DNA of 64,000 bases from Mesorhizobium sp. GbtcB19 (GCF_019091085.1 NZ_JAGXJY010000010.1:62001-126000), one strand, 5' to 3'. Shown: positions 1-8,850, counted from the stretch's first letter. Program-made: numbers and translations. Notes: generated by a model from the sequence alone, not told the origin.

Positions 1-884
1 AGGCCGGCATCCATTCGGGCGATAGCGCGTGCTCGCTGCCGGTGCATTCGCTGCACCCGGACCTCGTCGACGAGCTGGAGCGCCAGACAGCAAGCCTCGC
101 CCGCGCGCTCAATGTCGGCGGCCTGATGAACGTGCAATACGCCATCCAGGACGGCACGGTCTATGTGCTGGAAGTCAACCCGCGCGCCTCGCGCACTGTG
201 CCCTTCGTCGCCAAGACCATCGGGCGTCCGATTGCAAAAATCGCGGCCCGCATCATGGCCGGCGAGACGCTGGAAAACGCCTTTGCGCACTACGGCGCCA
301 TGCCCGACCCGCGCAATCCCGGCCACATCGCGGTCAAGGAAGCCGTCTTCCCCTTCGCTCGCTTCCCCGGCGTCGACATCCTGCTCGGCCCGGAAATGCG
401 CTCGACCGGCGAGGTCATGGGCCTCGACCGCGATTTCGCGCTGGCCTTCGCCAAGAGCCAGCTGGGAGCGGGTGTTGATCTCCCCCGCGCGGGCACGCTG
501 TTCGTCTCGGTCCGCGACGAGGACAAGAAGGGCATCCTGCCGGCGGTAAAACGCCTAGCCGGCCAGGGTTTTAAAGTGCTCGCCACCTCCGGCACCGCCC
601 GCTTCCTCGCCGAGAACGGCGTGACGGCCGAGAAGATCAACAAGGTGCTCGAAGGCCGCCCCCACATCGAGGACGCCATCCGCAACCGCCAGGTCCAGAT
701 CGTCTTCAACACCACCGACGGCCAGAAGGCGGTGTCGGACTCGAAGTCGCTGCGCAGGGCAACGCTGATGCAGAAGGTGCCGTATTATACGACGCTGTCT
801 GGCGCCGCGGCTGTGGCGGAAGCGATTGCGGCGCTGCGGGCGGGGAACCTCGAAGTGCGGCCGCTGCAGGAGTATTTTGGGTGA
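1..884 (+). CDS. carB: Carbamoyl-phosphate synthase large subunit, C-terminal part (5' end outside window)
   Basis: This is the C-terminal quarter of the large subunit of carbamoyl-phosphate synthase, which makes carbamoyl phosphate for pyrimidine and arginine synthesis in the cytoplasm. The frame is open from the first base of the window, so the start lies upstream. The sequence shows the end of the second ATP-grasp domain (EVNPRASRTVPFVAKTIG) and then the MGS-like allosteric domain (VLATSGTARFLAENG), where effectors such as UMP and ornithine bind in characterised enzymes. It ends with TGA at 882-884. It is normal in length at this end and has the GC-rich codon use of the core genome, in contrast to the next gene. 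Confidence 0.97.
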   Translation, partial: AGIHSGDSACSLPVHSLHPDLVDELERQTASLARALNVGGLMNVQYAIQDGTVYVLEVNPRASRTVPFVAKTIGRPIAKIAARIMAGETLENAFAHYGAMPDPRNPGHIAVKEAVFPFARFPGVDILLGPEMRSTGEVMGLDRDFALAFAKSQLGAGVDLPRAGTLFVSVRDEDKKGILPAVKRLAGQGFKVLATSGTARFLAENGVTAEKINKVLEGRPHIEDAIRNRQVQIVFNTTDGQKAVSDSKSLRRATLMQKVPYYTTLSGAAAVAEAIAALRAGNLEVRPLQEYFG

Positions 885-959
885 CAAGGCGACGATCGCT
901 GATTAATTTGCTGACAGAAACGTTCTGCGCGAAAGACAGCTTTTGACTGGAGCGGCTAT

Positions 960-2960
960 TTGGAAACGAACTTTCAGAGGCTAGTGCAACACTGGCCGCT
1001 TTCCCCGATAGGGGGAGCATTGTTTCCACTATTTGAAGCTATCTCAAACGCTATACACGCTCTTAAAGAGAGCCAAAACCCCTTTCCACAGATAGAAGTA
1101 ATTCTCAAAAGAGACGAGGAACAGAGCACTCTGTCGAGTGACGAATTTCAAGGTTTCGCCCCAATCTCATCATTCACAGTCACTGACAACGGTGTTGGCT
1201 TCACCAATGCTCACATGAAAGCGTTTAATGAGATCGCATCATCCTACAAAGAGAGTATCGGGATTGGAGGAAAGGGAGTTGGCAGACTTTCGTGGCTAAA
1301 AGCTTTCGAAGGCGTAAGTATCGGGTCAACCTATAGGCAAGGTGACCAGCTCTACGAAAGGCAGTTCCAGTTCTCATTGCCTTCGGGAATCCATGGTGAG
1401 ACGTCTCGCCAAGTTGGACCATCCTCCACTGGAACAATCGTCAGCCTCACAAATTCGCTGCCGAAATTTCGGGATCGAATCCCCCGAAATATCGACATTT
1501 TGGCGAGAGAGATTTGTAGACATTTTATGCCGGTGCTTATCTCTCCAAATCCTCCCAAAGTCATCTTAGTAGATGGCTTGGACCGACTTGAGATTGAGGT
1601 GGGTGACTATAGTTCAGTCGTGAACGAGGCGTTCACGATCGAGGGTGTCGATTTTACAGCGCATCACGTGCGAATTAGGTCTCCATATGAAAGAAACCAC
1701 ACAATATCTATATGCGCAGACGGGCGATCTGTACGAACGAGTAAAATAGAATCTATACCCTCACAAAAGCTTCAAGATGAAGGCGGTGATTTTTATTATC
1801 ATTGTTATGTGACCGGATCGTATCTGGATCAGCGAGTGAGCGGACAAAGAACATCCATCGACCTCCCTGAGGAGCCAAGCCTACTGGACCCAATAAGCTA
1901 TCAAGTGCTCGACGAAACGATAGATGACATAGTCCAAAATCACCTGCGGCCATATATCGATGAGGCCCGTACTCTGCGCGCTTCAGAGGTAGAACTCGTC
2001 ATCAATCGTCAGTATCCTGAATATAGATATCTCGTAACAGGCGCCAATGACGAGACCGAGAAAATTCCCCTAGGGTCCAGCGGCAAGGACATAGCAGATC
2101 ATTTGGCTATCGCTCATGCCCAGCGGCTCAGCCACGGCCGAGCTAGGCTCGAAGCAACGCTCCAAAAATTTGAACATTCTGGTGAAGTAAACCCTAAAAA
2201 GATTGTTGAGGAGTTCGACAGTGTATATCTAGAGTCAATTAAAGCTCATCAATCGTCGCTGATCGGATACCTTCTTTTTAGAAGAAAGATCATTGAGCTT
2301 TATGAGAAAGTAATTGCACGATCCGGCGACAAATTTGAGAGGGAAGCTGCCGTCCACAGCCTCATTTTTCCAAGGCATAGCGCCGTCAGCGGTGATCGCG
2401 ATTTCGACGATAACAATCTTTGGCTAGTTGATGAGCGACTAACATTTGCCAACTTCATTGACTCTGATCGTGACATTACAAAGCACCAAGCTCTTTTCGA
2501 GGTGAACAGCGGAAACGAGCCGGATATAGCGTGTTATTTCAGCTTTGCCTTTTCCACAGACGACAGTCTCACTGATCTCCGAGAAGTGGTAATCGTTGAA
2601 TTTAAGCGCCCAGGCCCGTTACCGTCCAGGGACGAGCATCCTTACACGCAAGTGATTCGTTACATACGCAATATTCGGGAAGGTAAATGGTCACAAAACG
2701 GTCCGAAGATTAAGGCAAATCAATCAACCAGATTCTATGCTTACATAATATGCGATATAAGCGACAAGATGACTCAGGCCATTGTGGAGGAATACCAATT
2801 CCATCCGATGTTTGGCGGCGTCGAGGGTTATTTTATATTTAATCCAACACTCAACGCGTATATCGAGTTCGTACCTTTCGAACGCGTAGGTCGCGATGCA
2901 AGAAGGCGACACAAGGCGTTTTTTGACCGTTTGGTCGTTCCAGCTCCGAACGGAGGCTAA
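960..2960 (+). CDS. GHKL-type ATPase with C-terminal PD-(D/E)XK-like nuclease domain; candidate defence protein
   Basis: A 666-residue protein that starts at TTG with GGAG nine bases upstream. The first 120 residues carry a GHKL (Hsp90/MutL/MORC-type) ATP-binding fold: N-box with E26 and N30 (EAISNAIHA), DNGVGF at 76-81, and a glycine-rich lid GIGGKGVG at 101-108. The last 200 residues look like a restriction-endonuclease fold: an acidic P-D at 521-522 (EPDIACYF), then E547-x-K549 after a hydrophobic strand (VVIVEFKRP), then Q in YTQVIRY. Coupling a MORC/MutL-like ATPase to a nuclease is known from bacterial conflict systems, so an anti-phage or DNA-quality role is inferred. The gene is far richer in A+T than its neighbours and sits alone between core genes, which indicates horizontal transfer. 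No methylase or partner gene is adjacent. The exact family is not recognised. Confidence 0.8.
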   Translation: METNFQRLVQHWPLSPIGGALFPLFEAISNAIHALKESQNPFPQIEVILKRDEEQSTLSSDEFQGFAPISSFTVTDNGVGFTNAHMKAFNEIASSYKESIGIGGKGVGRLSWLKAFEGVSIGSTYRQGDQLYERQFQFSLPSGIHGETSRQVGPSSTGTIVSLTNSLPKFRDRIPRNIDILAREICRHFMPVLISPNPPKVILVDGLDRLEIEVGDYSSVVNEAFTIEGVDFTAHHVRIRSPYERNHTISICADGRSVRTSKIESIPSQKLQDEGGDFYYHCYVTGSYLDQRVSGQRTSIDLPEEPSLLDPISYQVLDETIDDIVQNHLRPYIDEARTLRASEVELVINRQYPEYRYLVTGANDETEKIPLGSSGKDIADHLAIAHAQRLSHGRARLEATLQKFEHSGEVNPKKIVEEFDSVYLESIKAHQSSLIGYLLFRRKIIELYEKVIARSGDKFEREAAVHSLIFPRHSAVSGDRDFDDNNLWLVDERLTFANFIDSDRDITKHQALFEVNSGNEPDIACYFSFAFSTDDSLTDLREVVIVEFKRPGPLPSRDEHPYTQVIRYIRNIREGKWSQNGPKIKANQSTRFYAYIICDISDKMTQAIVEEYQFHPMFGGVEGYFIFNPTLNAYIEFVPFERVGRDARRRHKAFFDRLVVPAPNGG

Positions 2961-2968
2961 TCAAAGAC

Positions 2969-3361
2969 CTACGCCACCGCCACGCACTCAATCTCAATAT
3001 CGAACTCCATCGGCCATGACGCCACCGGCACGAAACTGCGCGCAGGCGGGTTGGTCGCAAAATACTTCGCATAGACCCGGTTGATCACGTTGTAGAAGCC
3101 CGAATTGACGGCGTAGATGCGGACCATCACCACCTTGTCGAGCGAGGTGCCGGCCGCTTCCAAGCAGTGTTTCAGCGCCTTCAGCGACGCGTCGGTCTGG
3201 ACCTCGATGTCGCCGCGCACCATCTCGCCGGTCACCATGTCGACCGGCGGCGTCGCTGAGATGAACACGAAGCCGTTGGCCCGCACCGCCGTCGAGCACG
3301 GCAGGCCGAGTGAGCGGACCTTTGCCGACATCACGGGTACTTCGATGACTTCCTTGTCCAT
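2969..3361 (-). CDS. RidA/YjgF/YER057c/UK114 family protein
   Basis: A 130-residue cytoplasmic protein of the Rid family. RidA members hydrolyse reactive enamine/imine intermediates released by PLP enzymes and normally form trimers. Family marks are the ISATPPVD strand, the conserved arginine in PARSFVPVASW that contacts the substrate carboxylate in RidA, and the terminal IEIECVAVA strand with its conserved glutamate. Length is typical. ATG is preceded by GGAGAACCACC. It converges with the AT-rich ATPase-nuclease gene, with only eight bases between them. Some Rid subfamilies have other substrates, so the precise subgroup is open. Confidence 0.9.
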   Translation of the reverse strand: MDKEVIEVPVMSAKVRSLGLPCSTAVRANGFVFISATPPVDMVTGEMVRGDIEVQTDASLKALKHCLEAAGTSLDKVVMVRIYAVNSGFYNVINRVYAKYFATNPPARSFVPVASWPMEFDIEIECVAVA

Positions 3362-3420
3362 GGTGGTTCTCCGTGATTTGGAGGGAGCTTATCGCGGCGG
3401 CGAGGGAACGCCAGCCTTCC

Positions 3421-3562
3421 CTTCTCCCCTTGTGGGAGAAGGTGGATCGGCGCGCAGCGCCGAGACGGATGAGGGGTGTTCCAGGGAAAGCCAACGTCTC
3501 ACTCCGCTGGAGCACCCCTCATCCGGCCGCTTCGCGGCCACCTTCTCCCACAAGGGGAGAAG
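3421..3562 (-). repeat. Nested palindromic intergenic repeat, copy 1
   Basis: Arms 3421-3445 and 3538-3562 are perfect 25-base inverted copies built around CTTCTCCCCTTGTGGGAGAA. Inside them lies a second inverted pair, GATGAGGGGTG at 3468-3478 and its complement at 3513-3523. The same layout recurs at 63367-63541 (GAGAGGTGG...CCGAGACGGA...), so this is a dispersed element. It has no coding capacity that I can support. Strand has no meaning for it. Confidence 0.85.
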
Positions 3563-3602
3563 GAGAAGGCCGCGCAACGCAGCGTTCCTTCGCCCCCCTC
3601 AC

Positions 3603-3739
3603 TGTCCTGCCGGACATCTCCCCCTCAAGGGGGGAGATTGGCAGCTTCGGCGCCTCGCCTTTCCTGCAACGCTGGAGATTGGCGAAAACCGGCGTGACGG
3701 CTGATCTCCCCCCTTGAGGGGGAGATGTCCGGCAGGACA
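3603..3739 (+). repeat. Perfect 36-base inverted repeat (palindromic element)
   Basis: Arm 3603-3638 (TGTCCTGCCGGACATCTCCC...) and arm 3704-3739 are exact reverse complements over 36 bases and enclose a 65-base spacer. Each arm contains its own smaller hairpin (TCTCCCCC-TCAAG-GGGGGAGA). Related hairpins recur after waaC at about 36752. Together with the element at 3421-3562 it fills the gap between the RidA and DUF4142 genes, in which I see no gene. Confidence 0.88.
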
Positions 3740-3791
3740 GAGAGGGGGGCCGTAGAGCGCCGTCTCCAACAGTTTAGCCTCCCGACGCTCC

Positions 3792-4346
3792 TCACTGATG
3801 CGCCACCGCCAGTGCCTTCACATGCTTCTCGTGCATCTTCAGCACCGACAGCGTCTTCTTGGCGAATTCCTTCATCGCCGGGTCGTCGCCGGAATTGGCA
3901 TAGGTGGAAAACAGCGCGACCGCTTGCCTGTGCGCGTCGGTCTGCATCTTGATGTATTTGGCGTCGAAGTCCTTGCCGCTGGCAGCCTTCAGCTCGCCCA
4001 GCATCTGCTGCTCCTTGGGCTGCAGCGCGGGCCCGGCGGGCTTGATCGACGCGGTGGTCTGGCCCTGGCTCAGCGCGGCCTTGAAATCCTCAGCGACCTT
4101 GCCGTGATCCTTGATCATATCGGCGGCAAAAGCCTTGACGTCAGCCGAGGCCGATTTCTGCTGCGCCAGCTTGCTCGACTGGATCTCGAATTCATTGGCA
4201 TTGGGTACCGTGGTGACGAAGGTCTGGGTGTCTACCTTGTTGTCGGTCACCATCGGTCCCACGGCATCCGTATTGGTGTCGTCCGACTGGGCGGCGGGCG
4301 CGCCGGCAAACAGCGCGACGGCGACCAGGGGCAGCAGCGTTTTCAT
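3792..4346 (-). CDS. DUF4142 family periplasmic protein
   Basis: A 184-residue exported protein of the DUF4142 family (predicted helical, ferritin-like bundle). The start is placed at ATG 4346, where GGAGTTTTGCG precedes it and an N-terminal signal peptide begins (MKTLLPLVAVALFAGAPA). An open reading frame continues upstream, but it lacks signal character. The family body is visible: DTQTFVTTVPNANEFEIQSS, ADMIKDHGKVAEDF, and the C-terminal MHEKHVKALAVAH with its repeated histidines. The biochemical role is unknown; related genes are often linked to stress or stationary phase in alphaproteobacteria. Confidence 0.85.
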   Translation of the reverse strand: MKTLLPLVAVALFAGAPAAQSDDTNTDAVGPMVTDNKVDTQTFVTTVPNANEFEIQSSKLAQQKSASADVKAFAADMIKDHGKVAEDFKAALSQGQTTASIKPAGPALQPKEQQMLGELKAASGKDFDAKYIKMQTDAHRQAVALFSTYANSGDDPAMKEFAKKTLSVLKMHEKHVKALAVAHQ

Positions 4347-4449
4347 CGCAAAACTCCGATCCGAAACAGCCCCTCCGCCAACCCCAACGCGGCATCCGCG
4401 TTGGGGTTGCCTCGAAAAGACGTAGCTGGCTGAGCGCCCGCCCTCGCCT

Positions 4450-5205
4450 TCAATGGCAGTGCGCGACGGCGGCTTGTCCGGCATATTGCAGTTGCTCGTG
4501 CCAGTCGGGGCGGCCCTCCGGCGTGAAATCCATCAGGTTCCACAGGATCTCGCAGGTGCCGATGGCGCGCGGGTCCTGTCCGGGTTCGGACGGCGCGAAG
4601 CCGAGCTCCGACGACCAGAAATGCCGGATGCCGTCGCCGTCGCGGTGGAACACGGAAAGCAGCGGTATCTGCGCGCCTTCGGCGGTTTCGGAGTTGTAGT
4701 CGCGTTTGAAAGCGTTGCCGGCCGACGAGACCAGCCGCATGTTCTTCCAGCCGCGGTCGCGGGCAAGCGCGGTCATATTGTCGAGCCCGGTCTTCGCCAC
4801 CACGGCGAAGTTGAAGCCCGCCGCCTGCAGATGGCCGACCGCGCCGTCGAGTTGGTCGAGCAGCGCGGTGCAGGACGGGCATGGCTGGTCCTGCCGGGCA
4901 AGCTTCGCCGTCTCGCCGCCCGCCGCCACATCGCGCGTCTCCTGCGGATGGCGCGGGAACATCATCTGGTAGAGGATCAGCGAATCCTTGCCCGGCGCGA
5001 AGAGGTCCGGCAGCTTCACCTTCGCCGGCCGGCCCTGGGCGTCCAGGGTATCGAACTCGTAGTGCTGCGGCACCAACCCGCCCGGCGGCAGAGCGCGTCT
5101 TGCTTCAGCCACCGCCTCCATGGCGCGGCGCAGCTCGATTTCCTTGCGCAGCAGCCTTTCGCGCGCGGTGCGGTATCTGGCGGATTCATTGGGAAAGGTG
5201 ATCAT
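4450..5205 (-). CDS. DUF899 family thioredoxin-like protein
   Basis: A 251-residue cytoplasmic protein of the DUF899 family, which has a thioredoxin-like fold. The start at ATG 5205 is fixed by AAGGAG nine bases upstream. Diagnostic segments are LPPGGLVPQHYEF, the cysteine pair in QDQPCPSCTALLDQLDG, and the C-terminal SVFHRDGDGIRHFWSSELGF. The CPSC pair sits where a thioredoxin-like active site would be, so a thiol redox role is plausible but unproven. It is transcribed in the same direction as the DUF4142 gene and diverges from the small gene at 5365. Confidence 0.85.
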   Translation of the reverse strand: MITFPNESARYRTARERLLRKEIELRRAMEAVAEARRALPPGGLVPQHYEFDTLDAQGRPAKVKLPDLFAPGKDSLILYQMMFPRHPQETRDVAAGGETAKLARQDQPCPSCTALLDQLDGAVGHLQAAGFNFAVVAKTGLDNMTALARDRGWKNMRLVSSAGNAFKRDYNSETAEGAQIPLLSVFHRDGDGIRHFWSSELGFAPSEPGQDPRAIGTCEILWNLMDFTPEGRPDWHEQLQYAGQAAVAHCH

Positions 5206-5364
5206 GATCGTCTCCTTGGCCGCCGCCGGCGTCCCGGCGCGGGTTGCTCTACAGTCCAAGGACGGGCCGCCCAGACCGGTTCCGACATTTTTTCACGCGG
5301 GAACCTGCCCCGCTTTGCGGCATTCCTGTTCATTGGCTAAAACCTTCCGAAAAAGGGGGAGAAA

Positions 5365-5697
5365 ATGACCGACGAGATCGACTTGCGCTGCCCGCAGATC
5401 GTTGCCGACAATGCCGCCAAGGGTCTCAGGCTGCGCAAGGAATTCGGCCGCGGCGGAACCGAGATCGGCGTCGCGCGCGCCACCGAGCTCAAGAACCGCC
5501 GGAACCTGTCGCCCTCGACCATCCGGCGCATGGTCAGCTATTTCGCCCGCCACGAGGTCGACAAGAAAGGCAGGAATTACGGCAACGAGGACAATCCCTC
5601 GGCCGGCTACATCGCCTGGCTTTTATGGGGCGGCGACGAAGGCCGCGCCTGGGCGCTCGAGATGAAGAAGAAGGTCGGCAACGCGCCGGATATCTGA
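5365..5697 (+). CDS. Small conserved protein related to a phage-associated family
   Basis: A 110-residue basic protein with a strong ribosome-binding site (AAGGGGGAGAAA before ATG). The core reads GGTEIGVARATELKNRRNLS, then TIRRMVSYFARHEVDKKG, then PSAGYIAWLLWGGDEGRAW. From memory this pattern occurs in small proteins of alphaproteobacterial genomes and in phage structural gene clusters, but I cannot name a domain or function. There is no signal peptide or membrane segment. It converges with the ABC permease gene, leaving six bases between them. Confidence 0.75.
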   Translation: MTDEIDLRCPQIVADNAAKGLRLRKEFGRGGTEIGVARATELKNRRNLSPSTIRRMVSYFARHEVDKKGRNYGNEDNPSAGYIAWLLWGGDEGRAWALEMKKKVGNAPDI

Positions 5698-5703
5698 GAC
5701 GCG

Positions 5704-6528
5704 TCAGCCCTTCACGCCGCCGGCCGTCAGCCCGGAAACGATCCTGCGCTGGAAGATCAGCACCAGCGCCACCAGCGGCACGGTGACGATCACCGAGGCG
5801 GCCATGATGTTACCCCAGGGGATCTCGAACTGCGAATTGCCCGAGAGCAGCGCGATCGCCACCGGCACGGTGCGCTGCGTGTTGGTCGAGGTGAAGGTGA
5901 GCGCAAACAGGAACTCGTTCCAGGCGCTGATGAAGGCGAGCAGCCCGGTGGTGGCGAGCGCCGGCCACATCAAAGGCAGGAGGATGCGTGTCAGGATGAT
6001 CCACGGCCCGGCGCCGTCGAGGATCGCCGCCTCCTCGATCTCGACCGGCAGGTCGCGCACGAAAGTGGTGAGCACCCAGACGGTGAACGGCAAGGTGAAG
6101 ATCATGTAGGACAGGATGAGCGCGAGCAGCGAGTTGTAGAGGTGCAGCGCCCGGATGATCTCGAACAGCCCGGCCAGTGCGGCGACCTGCGGGAACATCG
6201 ACACTGACAGGATCGCGAGCATCAGCGCCGAGCGCCCGCGAAAACGGATGCGCGCCAGCGCGTAGGCCGCGGTGACGCCGAGCAGCAGCGAGACCGCCAC
6301 GACCGCACTGGAAACGATGAGCGAATTGACGAGATTGCGCAGGAAGGGCCCTTCGGTAAGTACGTTGCGGTAATTGGCAAGGCTGAACGATCGCGGCCAG
6401 AGCCCGGCCTGGAACAGCTCGGTCCCCGATTTCAGGCTGGTGACAATGGCGTAGTAGAACGGAAAGACCGCGACGAAGACGATCGCCAGAAGCAGAAGAT
6501 AGAAGGCAACGCGCTTCAGCATTCGCAT
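5704..6528 (-). CDS. Sugar ABC transporter permease (MalG type)
   Basis: A 274-residue inner-membrane permease with about six transmembrane helices. The EAA loop, which contacts the ATPase, is visible as EEAAILDGAGPWIILTRILL. It is last in a three-gene unit with the partner permease (one-base gap) and the binding protein. The family imports di- or oligosaccharides or polyols (carbohydrate uptake transporter-1 class). The substrate cannot be read from sequence. No ATP-binding subunit follows it: the next gene is on the other strand. Confidence 0.92.
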   Translation of the reverse strand: MRMLKRVAFYLLLLAIVFVAVFPFYYAIVTSLKSGTELFQAGLWPRSFSLANYRNVLTEGPFLRNLVNSLIVSSAVVAVSLLLGVTAAYALARIRFRGRSALMLAILSVSMFPQVAALAGLFEIIRALHLYNSLLALILSYMIFTLPFTVWVLTTFVRDLPVEIEEAAILDGAGPWIILTRILLPLMWPALATTGLLAFISAWNEFLFALTFTSTNTQRTVPVAIALLSGNSQFEIPWGNIMAASVIVTVPLVALVLIFQRRIVSGLTAGGVKG

Positions 6529-6529
6529 G

Positions 6530-7471
6530 TCAGCGGTCTCCGTCGAGGTTGAGCCGGCCGAGCCGGATATAGGCGACGGTGAGTAGGCCGATGATCAGGA
6601 AAAGCAGCGTCGAGGCGGCCGAGCCATAGGCGAACTTGTCGAACTCGAACAGGTTCTCGCGCGCGAAGATCGACATCGACTTGGTCTGGACGTTGTTCGG
6701 CGTCAGCACATAGATCAGATCGAAGATGCGCAGCGCGTCGAGCGCGCGGAAGATCACCGCCACCATGACCGCCGGGCGGATCAGCGGCAGCGTCACCCGC
6801 CAGAAGATCTGCCACGGGCTGGCGCCGTCGAGCCTGGCCACTTCGAGGATCTCGCGCGGCAGCATCTGCAGGGCTGCCAGGATCAGCAGCGCCATGAACG
6901 GCGTCGTCTTCCAGATGTCGACGATCAGCACCGCGATCATCGCGGTGTCGGCGCTGGCGGTCCAGGCGATCTTCTCGTGGATCAGGCCGAGATCGAGAAG
7001 CACGGCATTGATGATGCCGAACTGGTCGTTGAGCATCCACTGCCACATCTTGGCCGAGACGATGGTCGGGATCGCCCAGGGAATGAGGATCGCCGCGCGG
7101 ACGTTGCCGCGTCCTGGAAATTCGGCGTTGAGCGCAAGCGCGACGATCATGCCGAGCACGGTCTCGCAGGCCACCGAGACCACGGCGAAGCGCACCGTGT
7201 TCCACACCGCGCGCCACCAGACCGGATCGACGAGCAACCCGTCGTAAAGCACGCGGCCGCTCGGCAGGGTGAGCACCGAGAAGTAGTTGTCGAAGCCCAC
7301 CCATTGCCGCGCGTCGAGATCGGCGAGCGAAGCGTCGGTGAAGCTGTAATAGACCGTGCGCAGGAACGGCCAGCCGGCAACGGTGGCGAGCACGAACAGC
7401 ATCGGCGCGAGAAACAGCCATGCCGTGCGCACGCGCCGGCGCATCAGCGGCGACGGCCTTGCCCCGCTCAC
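6530..7471 (-). CDS. Sugar ABC transporter permease (MalF type)
   Basis: A 313-residue inner-membrane permease with an N-terminal helix (AWLFLAPMLFVLATVAGWPF) followed by a periplasmic loop and the core helices, typical of MalF-like subunits. Its EAA loop is EVARLDGASPWQIFWRVTLP. The start is GTG at 7471, overlapping the stop of the binding-protein gene by four bases (GTGA), so translational coupling is likely. It pairs with the MalG-type permease immediately downstream to form the channel. Confidence 0.92.
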   Translation of the reverse strand: MSGARPSPLMRRRVRTAWLFLAPMLFVLATVAGWPFLRTVYYSFTDASLADLDARQWVGFDNYFSVLTLPSGRVLYDGLLVDPVWWRAVWNTVRFAVVSVACETVLGMIVALALNAEFPGRGNVRAAILIPWAIPTIVSAKMWQWMLNDQFGIINAVLLDLGLIHEKIAWTASADTAMIAVLIVDIWKTTPFMALLILAALQMLPREILEVARLDGASPWQIFWRVTLPLIRPAVMVAVIFRALDALRIFDLIYVLTPNNVQTKSMSIFARENLFEFDKFAYGSAASTLLFLIIGLLTVAYIRLGRLNLDGDR

Positions 7472-8730
7472 CAGCCTTTGCCTTTCAGCCTGGTCAGCCT
7501 CGCTTCGAGGTCGGCGAGATTGTCGGCGGCAGTGCCATTGCCCGAGAGGGTGTTGTGCACGGCCGTCCAGAACTGGCTCGACGCCTCATTGTATTTGATC
7601 CTGGCGGTTGCCGAAGGCCTGGGCTGGGCGTTGAGGAAGATCGGCTTCCAGCGCGGCACGATCGGCTGCTGCCTGGCGATATCGGGATCGTCATAGAGTG
7701 CCGCGATGGTCGGCAGGTTGGAGGTCTTCAGCGTCCGGTATTTCTGCATCTCGCGCGACGCGATGAACTTGACCAGGTCGATCGCAGCATTCGGGTGCTT
7801 CGAATATTTGGAGACCGCCAGGTTCCAGCCGCCGAGCGTCGCGACCGGATGCCCGCCGTCGCCCGCCGGCAGCGGCGCCACGTCGAACTTCCCCTTGATC
7901 GGCGAATTCTCGCTGTTGCCGAGCGCATAGGCATAGGGCCAGTTGCGCATGAAGACGGCGTTGCCGGTCTGCCAGACGCCGCGCGCCTCCTCTTCCTGAT
8001 AGGCGAGCACGCCCGGCGGCGCGATCGTGCCGATCCAGCCCTTGACCATCTCGATCGCCGCCGCCGATTGTGGGTTGTTGATGGAGATGCGGCCGTCCGG
8101 CTCGATGATCCCGCCACCGCCTTTCGACATCACCCATTCGAGCGCGTTGCAGGTCAGCCCCTCATAGGCATTGCCCTGGAAGACGAAGCCCCAGATGTCC
8201 CTGTTGCCGGCCGCCCGCTCCTTGTCCATGACCAGCCTGGCGGTGTCCTGCAATTCCTTCCAGGTGGCCGGCACCTTGGCGCCGTATTTGGTCAGCAGAT
8301 CCTTGCGGTAATAGAGCGCCGGCGCATCGGTGAAGATCGGCAGCGCGACCAGCCTGCCATTGACCGTCTGCGATTGGATGATCGACGGAAAATGCTCGCC
8401 CACCACATCCCTGGTCGCCTCCGTCAGGTCGACCAGCTGGCTGGCAAGCTGCGGCGCCCAGATGACGTCGGTCTGGTAGACGTCGATATCGCTGCTGCCG
8501 GCGGCGAGCCACAGCCTGTATTGCCCGAACTGATCGGTGGTCGAAGGCGGGATGACGACGATGTCGACCTTGTTGCCGCTCTTCTTCTCATAGAGGTCGA
8601 GGATCTCGCTCAAAACCTTGATGCCGTTGCCGGTGTCGCCCGACACGATCGACAGCTCCACCGCGCGGACCGGAGCGACCGCCAGCAGGATGCCGGTTGC
8701 GAATGCCAGGAATGCGTGGAAGAACTTCAC
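7468..8730 (-). CDS. Periplasmic sugar-binding protein of ABC transporter
   Basis: A 420-residue extracytoplasmic solute-binding protein of family 1. It starts at GTG and has a signal peptide (MKFFHAFLAFATGILLAVAP) with likely cleavage after VRA. The body has family marks such as SSDIDVYQTDVIW, FTDAPALYYRKDLL, and the C-terminal lobe GGWNLAVSKYSKHPNAAIDL. It delivers sugar to the two permeases encoded downstream and is the first gene of the unit. It resembles rhizobial alpha-glucoside or trehalose-type binding proteins, but that is a weak inference and I assign no name. Confidence 0.92.
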   Translation of the reverse strand: MKFFHAFLAFATGILLAVAPVRAVELSIVSGDTGNGIKVLSEILDLYEKKSGNKVDIVVIPPSTTDQFGQYRLWLAAGSSDIDVYQTDVIWAPQLASQLVDLTEATRDVVGEHFPSIIQSQTVNGRLVALPIFTDAPALYYRKDLLTKYGAKVPATWKELQDTARLVMDKERAAGNRDIWGFVFQGNAYEGLTCNALEWVMSKGGGGIIEPDGRISINNPQSAAAIEMVKGWIGTIAPPGVLAYQEEEARGVWQTGNAVFMRNWPYAYALGNSENSPIKGKFDVAPLPAGDGGHPVATLGGWNLAVSKYSKHPNAAIDLVKFIASREMQKYRTLKTSNLPTIAALYDDPDIARQQPIVPRWKPIFLNAQPRPSATARIKYNEASSQFWTAVHNTLSGNGTAADNLADLEARLTRLKGKGW

Positions 8731-8850
8731 GGGGCGGCTGATCTCGCTTCAAAGCCGGCGAGACGAATCTTCGCGCGTCGTCAGCTCATCAAGACCCACC
8801 CTGCGTTGAATGCAGAGCGCCGCATTCGGTTCCCATACCGGTACCGACAA

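Noticed and set aside
8731..8850. Possible extra small gene between the binding protein and the tail-tube gene
   Set aside because: No frame with start signal and protein-like composition is present.
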